The notes beneath the pieces were generated by a model, which worked only from the letters and a program-made list of their open reading frames with translations, did not search any database and was not told where the DNA came from. From an uncultured Ruminiclostridium sp. (GTDB lineage Bacteria > Bacillota > Clostridia > Oscillospirales > Ruminococcaceae): 64,000 nt of DNA. Below, piece after piece: positions 17,980 to 27,100 of the stretch. Where the stretch lies: NCBI GenBank assembly GCA_947594425.1, contig CANQED010000006.1:1-64000 (forward strand), written 5' to 3'. The first letter of the stretch is position 1; every line of letters begins with the position of its first letter. The position numbers and the translations under genes were made by a program.

Positions 17980-18031
17980 CTGTTATACTCCCTTTCTCTG
18001 TTCTTATATATTTATATTTATGAACAAATAA

Positions 18032-19345
18032 TTATTTGCTGACAGCAATTTTCACATCATAGCCGCTCATATGAACAGGCGCGGTAAGATCTATATCCTC
18101 TCCCGACAGTATATCGGTAAAATTGCCGCCTATACCGATATTCATATCAAAGGGCGCTTCGTCGATATTAAGTATCAGCACGACGGTCTCGCCGTCGGCG
18201 TCGCGGCGAAACGAATACTGCCTGTTAGTGAGCATAAGATTTTTAAAGCTGCCGTGTGCGAGCGCCTTGCTCGTGCTCCTCAGCGCCGAAAGCTTTTTGA
18301 TAAGCTCGGTAAGGTCACACAGCCCCTCGCTCTTAAAGCGCTGAGTATCCCACATAGGACGCAGAGCGTCGTCGCCGCGGTTCTTATCCCCCTCTATTCC
18401 GTACTCGCTGCCATAGTATACGCCCGGTATTCCCGGCATAGTAAACAGCAGGGGGTAAATCAGCGGGATATGGTTTTTATTTTTAAGCTGGGTGGCAATT
18501 CTTGACACATCGTGATTGTCCACAAAGCTGTACAGCAGCTTTCCGGTGTAAAGGCACCAGTTTTCCGCCCCGAACTGCCTGTTAAGCGAATGTGCTATCT
18601 CGAACATGTTCATATCATTAAAACTTGAGAACAATCCCTTATAGCACTCATAATTTGTAACGCTGTCGAGCATCTCGTTATTCATCCATTTATTATAGTC
18701 GCCGTGGAGCGTTTCGCCCATAAGCCAAAAATCATCTTTAAGCCACTTGCAATGTCCGCGCAGCTCTTTAAGAAAATTAAGGTCGAGGCAGTATGCCACG
18801 TCGAGCCTAAGTCCGTCTATATCGAACTCTTTTACCCAGCCGCTTATGCACTGCTTTATGTATTCTTTTACCGCGGGGTTGTAAAGGTTAAGCTTAACAA
18901 GCTCATAATGTCCCTCCCAGCCCTCATAATAAAAGCCGTCATTGTAGCAGGAATTGCCGTCGTGGACGTGGAACCAATCACGATAGCCCCAATTGCCGTT
19001 TCTAAGCTCTGCAAACTTGCCGAAATCACGTCCGACGTGATTGAATACCCCGTCAAGCACGACCTTTATGCCGTTATCGTGCAGCTTATGGCAAAGGGCG
19101 GCAAATTCTTCGTTGGTGCCTAATCGCGAGTCTATCTTTGTATAATCCACCGTGTCGTACCCGTGCGCGACCGACTCGAAAACAGGCCCAAAGTATATGG
19201 TGTTAAAGCCCATAGACTTGATATGCTCAATATTCTCCTCGATCATTGACAGCCGCGATACGGGCTCGCCGTGCGGATTAGTCTTTTCACAGCCGCAATA
19301 GCCCAACGGATAGATATGATACACACACGCATTTTCAAACCACAT
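18032..19345 (-). CDS. GH13 alpha-amylase-family glycosidase
   Basis: A 437-residue intracellular GH13 enzyme. The four conserved regions are present: DGVFNHVGRD (I), GLRLDVAYCLD with the nucleophile Asp (II), WLMGETLHGDY with the acid/base Glu (III), and FVDNHDVSR (IV). It probably acts on alpha-glucans or maltodextrins; the exact specificity cannot be read. The ATG at 19345 is chosen because GAGGGG precedes it and the protein then begins MWFENACVYHIYPLG, the usual first strand. There is no signal peptide. Confidence 0.9.
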   Translation of the reverse strand: MWFENACVYHIYPLGYCGCEKTNPHGEPVSRLSMIEENIEHIKSMGFNTIYFGPVFESVAHGYDTVDYTKIDSRLGTNEEFAALCHKLHDNGIKVVLDGVFNHVGRDFGKFAELRNGNWGYRDWFHVHDGNSCYNDGFYYEGWEGHYELVKLNLYNPAVKEYIKQCISGWVKEFDIDGLRLDVAYCLDLNFLKELRGHCKWLKDDFWLMGETLHGDYNKWMNNEMLDSVTNYECYKGLFSSFNDMNMFEIAHSLNRQFGAENWCLYTGKLLYSFVDNHDVSRIATQLKNKNHIPLIYPLLFTMPGIPGVYYGSEYGIEGDKNRGDDALRPMWDTQRFKSEGLCDLTELIKKLSALRSTSKALAHGSFKNLMLTNRQYSFRRDADGETVVLILNIDEAPFDMNIGIGGNFTDILSGEDIDLTAPVHMSGYDVKIAVSK

Positions 19346-19379
19346 AGATTTTCCCCTCGTTTTTACAAATTTACTTATT

Positions 19380-19408
19380 ATTATAACTCTAAACCGCCGA
19401 TTTGTCAA
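19380..19408 (-). promoter_or_regulatory. Consensus promoter of the GH13-metA-crcB unit
   Basis: Minus strand TTGACA (19403-19408), 17-bp spacer, TATAAT (19380-19385): a perfect sigma-A match about 35 bp before the GH13 start. Confidence 0.88.
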
Positions 19409-19605
19409 ATATAAATTATGATAATGACAAAAACCCGAGTTATGTCGGTATTGATATTCACTTTTTGTGAAAAAGTTAGTCAAAAATAACTCATATTTGT
19501 GCAGTTTGCATAAAAATCCGACAAAAAATTCTATGCGGTAAATGAGCATTTTTTCTGTCAATATTGATTTTTGGTATAGATTTTTTTGATGATTTATGAT
19601 AAAAT

Positions 19606-19796
19606 TAAAGTATCAATCTGAGCAGAGTGAAATGTCGGTTTTTCCGAGCAGAACCCTGTCCGACCCCGCTTTTTGGCGGGAATTAAATATTAGCCGCTTG
19701 ACTTGACACTTTTCCTTGTAAAAATGCTTTGTCAGCGGATATTTTCTGCCGTGATTGTATATCATTCTACAAGGATTTTTTTAAGGAGGCTTAACA
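19606..19796 (+). promoter_or_regulatory. Possibly structured leader of the hydrogenase operon
   Basis: The 450-bp gap before hydC contains nested dyads: GTCGG (19634-19638) with CCGAC (19660-19664), CCCGC (19665-19669) with GCGGG (19676-19680), and TCCTTGTA (19713-19720) with TACAAGGA (19768-19775) followed by seven T and then AAGGAGG. GAGCAGA occurs twice. A weak TAAAAT at 19600-19605 could be the -10. No known riboswitch was recognised. The rest of the gap (19409-19600) is A+T-rich with no gene. Confidence 0.4.
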
Positions 19797-20294
19797 ATGG
19801 CTTTTAAGAAAAGCATTGTACCTTTTACCCAGACGCCTGAGCAGGAAAAGCAGCTCATGGAAGTCATCGAGCGGGAAAAAGGACACAAGGGCGCGCTGAT
19901 GCCTATTTTGCAGCACGCGCAGGAGATCTACGGTTATCTGCCCATCGAGGTGCAGACGATAATCGCGGAGGAAATGGGTATCCCGTTAGAAAAGGTCTAC
20001 GGCGTCGTAACATTTTACGCACAGTTTTCCATCAACCCCAAGGGCAAGTATAAAATATCGGTATGCCTCGGTACCGCCTGCTACGTTAAGGGCTCGGGAG
20101 ATGTATACAATAAGCTCTCCGAGGTCCTTAAGATAAAGGGCGGCGAGCTTACCCCCGACGGCAAGTTCTCTCTTGAGGCGTGCAGATGTATAGGCGCGTG
20201 CGGACTTGCTCCGGTAATGACCGTAAACGACGACGTATACGGCAGGCTTACCGTTGACGAGGTAGAGGGCATACTCGCAAAGTACGAGGACTAA
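19797..20294 (+). CDS. hydC: Electron-bifurcating hydrogenase subunit HydC (NuoE-like)
   Basis: A 165-residue thioredoxin-like [2Fe-2S] protein of the NuoE/HndA family. The cluster cysteines are in CLGTACYVKG and CRCIGACG. It is the small subunit of the HydABC complex, which couples NADH and reduced ferredoxin to hydrogen formation, or the reverse. AAGGAGG is placed eight bases before the ATG. It is first in a three-gene operon whose order (C-B-A) is standard for group A3 [FeFe] hydrogenases. Confidence 0.93.
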   Translation: MAFKKSIVPFTQTPEQEKQLMEVIEREKGHKGALMPILQHAQEIYGYLPIEVQTIIAEEMGIPLEKVYGVVTFYAQFSINPKGKYKISVCLGTACYVKGSGDVYNKLSEVLKIKGGELTPDGKFSLEACRCIGACGLAPVMTVNDDVYGRLTVDEVEGILAKYED

Positions 20295-20370
20295 ACGGAT
20301 ACAGTACGAGCATTATTGCTCTCACAAACGGTCAACAACTAAAATATATTTGAAAGGAATTTAATTTATT

Positions 20371-22260
20371 ATGACTTTGACAGAGCTTGACGCTATCAAA
20401 TCAAAACTGCATAGTCAGATGATGCTGCGCAAGGAAGGTCACGCTTCTGCCGAAACCGAGGGAAAATCCTACCGCAAGCACGTATTGGTATGCGGCGGTA
20501 CCGGCTGCACCTCTTCGGGAAGCATGGGCATTATCAAAAAGTTAGAGGAAGAGCTTAAGAAAAATAATCTTCAGGACGAGATAAAGGTGGTAAAGACAGG
20601 CTGCTTCGGTCTGTGCGCACTCGGCCCGATAATGATTGTTTACCCCGAGGGTTCTTTCTACTCGATGGTAAAAGAGGAAAATATCCCCGAAATAGTTTCC
20701 GAGCACCTGCTCAACGGACGCGTCGTTGAAAGACTGCTTTATTCCGAGACGGTCACCGATCAGGGAATAAAATCGCTTAACGAGACAAACTTCTATAAAA
20801 AGCAGCACCGTGTCGCACTCAGAAACTGCGGCGTTATCAGCCCCGAGAACATTGAAGAATACATAGCGCTCGACGGCTATAAGGCGCTCGCTAAGGTTCT
20901 TACCGAGATGACCCCCGAGGACGTTATACAGACAGTCCTTGACTCAGGTCTTAGAGGACGCGGCGGCGGCGGATTTCCTACCGGCAAAAAGTGGCAGCTT
21001 GCAAGAAATCTTGTTAAGGACGCCGATCAAAAGTACGTATGCTGCAACGCCGACGAGGGCGACCCCGGAGCGTTTATGGATCGTTCGGTGCTTGAGGGCG
21101 ACCCCCACGTTGTAATTGAGGCTATGGCGATAGCGGGATACGCTATCGGCGCTACGCAGGGTTATATCTACGTTCGCGCAGAGTATCCTATCGCGGTAGA
21201 GCGTCTGCGCATAGCTATCGGTCAGGCGAGAGAGTACGGTCTGCTCGGCGACAACATACTCGGCACAGGCTTTAAGTTTGACCTTGACCTGCGTCTTGGC
21301 GCGGGAGCATTCGTATGCGGCGAGGAAACCGCGCTGATGACCTCTATCGAGGGCAACAGAGGCGAGCCCAGACCCCGTCCTCCTTTCCCCGCAGAAAGCG
21401 GTCTGTTCCAAAAGCCGACTATCTTAAACAACGTTGAGACCTACGCAAATATCCCCCAGATAATACTCAACGGCGCAGACTGGTTCGCTTCGATGGGTAC
21501 GGAAAAGTCTAAGGGCACTAAGGTATTCGCTCTCGGCGGAAAGATACACAACACCGGTCTTGTTGAGATACCTATGGGCACGACCTTACGTGAAGTTATA
21601 TACGAAATAGGCGGCGGTATCCCCAACGGCAAGGCATTTAAGGCGGCTCAGACGGGTGGCCCGTCGGGCGGCTGTATCCCCGCTGAGCACCTCGACATTC
21701 CGATAGACTACGACAACCTTATCTCTATCGGCTCGATGATGGGCTCGGGCGGACTTATCGTAATGGACGAGAACAACTGTATGGTAGATATAGCTAAGTT
21801 CTTCCTCGAGTTTACCGTTGACGAATCCTGCGGTAAATGTACCCCCTGCCGTATAGGCACTAAGCGTCTTTACGAAATGCTCGACAAGATAACCTCGGGC
21901 AACGCTACTCTTGAAGACCTTGACAAGATGGAAAAGCTTTGCTACTACATAAAGAACAATTCGCTGTGCGGTCTGGGTCAGACAGCGCCGAACCCCGTTC
22001 TTTCCACCCTACGCTACTTTAAGGACGAGTATCTTGCTCACGTCGTTGACAAGAAATGTCCCGCAGGCGTATGCCAGGATCTTCTTACCTATAAGATCCA
22101 AGAGGACAAGTGCAAGGGCTGTACCGCCTGCGCAAGAAAATGTCCTGTCGGCGCTATTTCGGGCATCGTTAAGCAGCCTCACAGCATTGACACCACTAAG
22201 TGCATCAAGTGCGGCGCTTGTATGGCTACCTGCAAGTTCGGTGCGATAATAAAGGAATAA
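20371..22260 (+). CDS. hydB: Electron-bifurcating hydrogenase subunit HydB (NuoF-like)
   Basis: A 629-residue flavoprotein. Domain order: N-terminal thioredoxin-like [2Fe-2S] domain (CGGTGCTSS at 41-49, then GCFGLCALGP), the NuoF core with the NADH site GRGGGGFPTG and FMN site CNADEGDPGAF, the [4Fe-4S] motif ESCGKCTPCRIG, and two C-terminal ferredoxin clusters (CKGCTACARKCP, CIKCGACMATCK). It holds the FMN at which bifurcation is thought to happen. Full length with all cluster cysteines present. GAAAGGAA lies before the ATG; the 76-bp gap to hydC has no terminator. Confidence 0.95.
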   Translation: MTLTELDAIKSKLHSQMMLRKEGHASAETEGKSYRKHVLVCGGTGCTSSGSMGIIKKLEEELKKNNLQDEIKVVKTGCFGLCALGPIMIVYPEGSFYSMVKEENIPEIVSEHLLNGRVVERLLYSETVTDQGIKSLNETNFYKKQHRVALRNCGVISPENIEEYIALDGYKALAKVLTEMTPEDVIQTVLDSGLRGRGGGGFPTGKKWQLARNLVKDADQKYVCCNADEGDPGAFMDRSVLEGDPHVVIEAMAIAGYAIGATQGYIYVRAEYPIAVERLRIAIGQAREYGLLGDNILGTGFKFDLDLRLGAGAFVCGEETALMTSIEGNRGEPRPRPPFPAESGLFQKPTILNNVETYANIPQIILNGADWFASMGTEKSKGTKVFALGGKIHNTGLVEIPMGTTLREVIYEIGGGIPNGKAFKAAQTGGPSGGCIPAEHLDIPIDYDNLISIGSMMGSGGLIVMDENNCMVDIAKFFLEFTVDESCGKCTPCRIGTKRLYEMLDKITSGNATLEDLDKMEKLCYYIKNNSLCGLGQTAPNPVLSTLRYFKDEYLAHVVDKKCPAGVCQDLLTYKIQEDKCKGCTACARKCPVGAISGIVKQPHSIDTTKCIKCGACMATCKFGAIIKE

Positions 22261-22298
22261 TGCCATAAATCGGATTAGTGAAAGGAATTAAATATACT

Positions 22299-24050
22299 AT
22301 GGTTAATATTAAGATCAACGGCATAGATTATCAGGTAGAAGAAGGTACTACGATACTTGAGGCTTGCCGCCAAAACGGTATCAGGATCCCTACTCTGTGC
22401 TGGCTGAAAGACATTAACGCTATAGGCGCGTGCCGTATCTGCGTTGTAGAGATGAGCGGCGCAAGAAGCCTTACCGCAGCCTGCGTATACCCGATATCCA
22501 AATTTGACGAGGGAAAGAATATTCTTACTCACTCCCCCGCTGTTCTCGAAAGCAGAAAGATGACATTGCAGCTGCTGCTGTCAGACCACAATATGGACTG
22601 CCTTGCCTGCGCAAGGAGCGGACAGTGCGAGCTTCAGGCGCTTTGTAAAGAGCTCGGCGTTGACAGCTCGGATTATTTTGAGGGCGCAAAGAACACCCAC
22701 GACATCGACCGCAGCTCTAAGCATATGTATCGTGACGATAATAAGTGTATCAGCTGCCGCCGCTGCGTCGCTGCCTGCGAAAAATATCAGGGCGTCGGCG
22801 TAATAGGCGCTAACGAGCGCGGTTTTAGGACCGAGATAGGCTGTGCTTTCGATATGGATCTTGCGGATACCGCATGCGTATCCTGCGGACAGTGCATAAC
22901 CGCTTGTCCTACCGGTGCTCTTTCCGAGAGAGACGACACCGACAAGGTATGGGCGGCTCTTGCCGACCCCGAAAAGGTCGTAGTAGTGCAGACCGCTCCC
23001 GCAGTAAGAGCGTCGCTCGGCGAGGCGTTCGGCTATCCGATAGGCACCCCCGTTGAGGGCAAGCTTGCCGCATCGCTCAGAAGGCTCGGCTTTAACGCCG
23101 TATTCGATACCAACTTCGGCGCTGACCTTACCATTATGGAAGAGGCTAACGAGTTTATCGACAGAGTGCAAAACGGCGGAGTTCTCCCGATGATAACCTC
23201 CTGCTCACCCGGCTGGATACGTTATTGCGAGGCTTACTTCCCCGAATTTTTGCCCAACCTTTCGAGCTGCAAATCTCCTCAGCAGATGGCGGGCGCTATC
23301 ATCAAGACCTACTGGGCAAAGAAGAACAATATCGACCCGAAGAATATTGTCTCGGTATCCGTAATGCCCTGCACCGCTAAGAAGTTTGAGATAGGCAGAG
23401 ATGATCAGTCGGCGGCGGGCGTTCCCGATGTTGATATATCCATCACTACAAGAGAGCTTGTTAAGATGATAAACAGAGCGGGCATACGCTTTACCGAGCT
23501 GCCCGACGAGAACTTTGACACCCCGCTCAGCGAGGGCACAGGCGCGGCAGTTATATTCGGAGCTACCGGCGGCGTTATGGAGGCAGCACTCAGGACCGCC
23601 GTATGGAAGCTTACAGGCGAGAACGCCGACAGCCCCGTTGAATTTAAAGAGGTTAGAGGCGTTGAGGGCATTAAGCTTGCCGAGTACGATGTAGCAGGTA
23701 CTAAGGTCAAGGTCGCTGTCGCTTCGGGTCTTGCTAACGCTAAGAAGCTGCTCACTCAGGTAAAGAACGGTGAGCTCGACGTTCAGTTTATCGAGATAAT
23801 GGCTTGTCCCGGCGGTTGCGTAAACGGCGGCGGACAGGTTATACAGCCCGCTGAGGTTCGCAACTTCACAGATATACGTGCCGAGCGCGCTAAGGCTCTG
23901 TACACTCTCGACAGCGAGCGCACACTCAGAAAGTCTTACGAAAGCCCCGAGATCAAAGAAGTATACGCTAACTTCCTCGGAGAGCCCGGCAGCCACACCG
24001 CACACGAGGTACTTCACACCTCTTATAAGGCAAGCAGCCTTAGCAAGTAA
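22299..24050 (+). CDS. hydA: [FeFe] hydrogenase catalytic subunit HydA (group A3)
   Basis: A 583-residue catalytic subunit. N-terminal [2Fe-2S] ferredoxin domain, a His/Cys3 cluster region (DHNMDCLACARSGQCELQ), two [4Fe-4S] clusters (CISCRRCVAACE, CVSCGQCITACP), then the H-cluster domain with L1 TSCSPGW, L2 MPCTAKKFE and L3 EIMACPGGCVNGGGQ. The L1 position that is Cys in many hydrogenases (the proton-transfer residue) is Ser here, codon TCA at 23205-23207. ATG 22299 is used because AAAGGAA (22281-22287) lies 11 bases upstream; the in-frame GTG at 22278 precedes that site. A terminator follows. Confidence 0.95.
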   Translation: MVNIKINGIDYQVEEGTTILEACRQNGIRIPTLCWLKDINAIGACRICVVEMSGARSLTAACVYPISKFDEGKNILTHSPAVLESRKMTLQLLLSDHNMDCLACARSGQCELQALCKELGVDSSDYFEGAKNTHDIDRSSKHMYRDDNKCISCRRCVAACEKYQGVGVIGANERGFRTEIGCAFDMDLADTACVSCGQCITACPTGALSERDDTDKVWAALADPEKVVVVQTAPAVRASLGEAFGYPIGTPVEGKLAASLRRLGFNAVFDTNFGADLTIMEEANEFIDRVQNGGVLPMITSCSPGWIRYCEAYFPEFLPNLSSCKSPQQMAGAIIKTYWAKKNNIDPKNIVSVSVMPCTAKKFEIGRDDQSAAGVPDVDISITTRELVKMINRAGIRFTELPDENFDTPLSEGTGAAVIFGATGGVMEAALRTAVWKLTGENADSPVEFKEVRGVEGIKLAEYDVAGTKVKVAVASGLANAKKLLTQVKNGELDVQFIEIMACPGGCVNGGGQVIQPAEVRNFTDIRAERAKALYTLDSERTLRKSYESPEIKEVYANFLGEPGSHTAHEVLHTSYKASSLSK

Positions 24051-24068
24051 GCTTTATAAGACAATCGT

Positions 24069-24101
24069 AACAGCCGTCTGAAAAGGCGGCTGTTATTTTT
24101 A
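24069..24101 (+). terminator. Terminator of the hyd operon
   Basis: AACAGCCG (24069-24076) pairs with CGGCTGTT (24087-24094), followed by ATTTTTATT. Confidence 0.8.
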
Positions 24102-24151
24102 TTGTTATTTAAAGCAATTAAACATAGCTTCTCCGCTCGATTTATAGCAAA

Positions 24152-24184
24152 AATAAACCGTGGGTTTTAAGCCCACGGTTTATT
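24152..24184 (-). terminator. Terminator of the large surface-protein gene
   Basis: A perfect 13-bp stem (24152-24164 with 24172-24184) and 7-nt loop, followed on the minus strand by a T-rich tail, 14 bases after the stop. Confidence 0.8.
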
Positions 24185-24197
24185 GCGGTTTAGCTAT

Positions 24198-27100
24198 TTA
24201 TTTTGTCTTAACTGTGATAGTCTTTGTCGCACCGTAAAGTGCGGTCTTGCCGGACATCTTGTAAGTCTTTATTCTGAATGTATACGATGTCTTGCTCTTA
24301 AGTCCCGACTTCTTAAACTCTATGGTAGAGTTTTTGGTTACCTTAGCTACGCGCGTCCAGGTGCTGCCGCTCTTCATCTCGATGATATAGCCGTCAGCGC
24401 TTGTATTCTTAGTCCACGACAGGCGAACCGCGTCCTTAGCGGAATTCTTAAGCTTTAAGCCGCTTACCGCATTCGGGTCGGTCGCATACGTGCCGTAAAC
24501 ATAACCGCTGTACAGCGCCGTCTTGCCGGACATCTTGTAGCTTCTTACTCTAAACATATATTCCGTACCCGCCGTAAGACCCGTAATACGGTACTCGAGC
24601 GTAGTATTCTTAGTGATCTTAGTCACTCTCTTCCAAGTGTTGCCGACTTTCTTTTCTATGATATAGCCGTCAGCGCTTGTATTCTTTGCCCACGCTAAGC
24701 GAAGAGCGTCTGCCGCGCGTCCCTTTAGCTTAAGTCCGCTGACGTCGGACGGATCGGTGCGTGCGCTTATCGAAACGGTATTGCCGTACAGCGCGGTCTT
24801 GCCATCCATATGATAAGGCTTTATGCGAATGGTGTATGCCGTGCCTGCGGAAAGTCCGCTTACAATATAGCCGAGCTTTGTATTGCCTACAAGCTTAGTA
24901 ACACGCTGCCAAGTGCTGCCGACTTTCTTCTCTATAATGTATCCGTCGGCTGATGCGTCCTTAGTCCACGAGAACGTTAGCGTCTTAGAGGTTCTCGCGG
25001 TGAGCTTAAAGTTCTTTACCGCAGTAGGATTAGTAGTAAAGTGAGCGGTGGTATATGCGCTGTAGTAGGTCTTGCCGCCCTCCGTCTTATATGCGCGGAT
25101 ACGCAGCTCATACTTAGTCGAGCCGCTGAGCCCGGAATATCTGTATTCGGTAACGGTATTCTTCGCTGCCTTATATATACTCTTCCACTTGCCGTCGACT
25201 AAGCATTCCAGCTCATAGCCGTCAGCCTTAGCATTCTTTGTCCAGCCTACTCTTATAGCGTCCGCTGCGCGTCCCATAAGTGCAAAGCCCTTAACCGCGT
25301 CAAGCGTAAGCTTAGCGGTTTCGTTATCCTTGTAGCTGTAGCCGCAGACGGTGCAGGTGTGCAGAGTGTAGCCCGATGCTCCGTAGGTGGGAGCGACTAC
25401 CTCTACCTTGTAATTGTGCTTTCCGGTTGCGGGGATGGTCACTGTATCTCTGCTTAGCTCGGTGCCGCAAACCTCACAGTATACGACCGATTCGTACGAG
25501 CCGCTGTGACCGCAGTCAGCAGGCTTTACATTCTCTTGAACTGCCTCTTTAGGAGTGTGTTTGCCCGTTGCGGGGATATAAGCTGTTTCTACCTCGCCGC
25601 AGCGCTCACACTCGCGCTTAATAATGCCCTCGTTGCCGCAGTCGGCGTCGTTTTCGGTCACCCAGTCGCCGTATTTATGATCATCATTAACGGGTATGGG
25701 CGCGGTTTCGGTTATTCCGCAGACTGTGCACTCGTGCTCTTTAAGTCCCGTTTCTGTGCAGTTAGCCTCAGTAAGTACTTTCCAGTCGCCGTAGGTGTGA
25801 TTGCCTGTAGCGGGGATCGTTGTGCTATCCTTTGTAGCCGAGCAGTTTTCGCAATGTATGGACTTGCTGCCCTCTTCCGAGCAGGTAGGCTCGGTATCGG
25901 TAGTAAAATCGGACTGCCACTTGTGGCCTGTCGGGTCGAGACCCTTATTTTCGGTTACGCCGCAGATATTGCAGCTTCTCTGCTGAGTGCCGTTGTCGTC
26001 GCAGTCGGGAGAGTCGATAGTTTGCCAATCGCCCCAAGTATGACCGTGTGCAGGTATGACCTCGGCCGCGCCGCGTATATCGCATATCTCGCAATGATAA
26101 GACTTGCTTCCGTCGGTGGTGCAGGTAGGCTCTACGTCTATCGTGTAGAAGTCCTCCCACTTATGCCCAGCCGCTTCAAGTCCGTTTGTCTCGGTAACGC
26201 CGCAGACTGTACACTTTCTCTGCTGAGTGCCCGTGTCGTCACAGTCGGGAGCGTTTAGAGTTTCCCATTCGCCCCAGCTATGACCGAGTGCGGGGATTAC
26301 CTCGCTCTCCTGCGTTGCGTCACATTTTGTACAATGTATGGACTGGCTGCCCTCGGTGGTACAAGTTGCGGGAACGTCTACAGTAGGCTTATCCTCCCAA
26401 GTGTGTCCCGACGCATTAAGTCCTCTCGTCTCGGTCGCGCCGCAGACGTCGCAGGTGCGCTGCTGAGTTCCCTCGTCGTCACAGTCGGGCATTTCAAGAT
26501 CTGTCCATTCGCCCCAAGTGTGACCGTTGGGAATAGTTTCACAATGAGTCCTTGTCAATTCATCATGACAAGTCTTACAGTAAACCACTTCTTCATAGCT
26601 GCCGCCGTCGGTGCATGTAGCAAGTACTTCATTTTCCTTTACAGCCGCCTGTGCTTTGTGACCCTTAGCGGGTATAGTAACGCTTGTTTTAGCTTTGTTG
26701 CATACCGTGCAGCGAATAGACTTGCTTCCGTCGGTGGTGCAGGTAGCGTCTTGATCAATAATGTAATCGCTACTCCACTTGTGGTCGGCGTCTGTGCCGT
26801 CCTTGGTGTCAAAATGCTTGCACACCTTGCACTGACGCTGGAATGAACCAGAAGAAAGCTCCTCCCAATCGCCGTATTGATGTCCGGGCGAAGTAATAGG
26901 ATTATTTTTCAAATCAATCTGTTCACCACAGAGATCACAGTAAGTAATAATTGTTTCGTTACCGTCGCTTGTACAAGTAGCGGGTATAGACTCAACGGTC
27001 TGAGTCTTTCCCGGCTTATGAGTAAGCTGAGGTATTTTCTCGCTATCTTTAGTAGCGTCGCAGTTATTGCAGTGTATAGACTTGCTTCCCTCGCTGCTGC

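Noticed and set aside
17980-18031. SAM riboswitch or T-box before metA
   Set aside because: The gap is only 52 bp and none of the conserved motifs is seen.
21222-24017. Long minus-strand frames over the hydrogenase genes
   Set aside because: Antisense shadows caused by codon bias; the plus-strand genes are certain.
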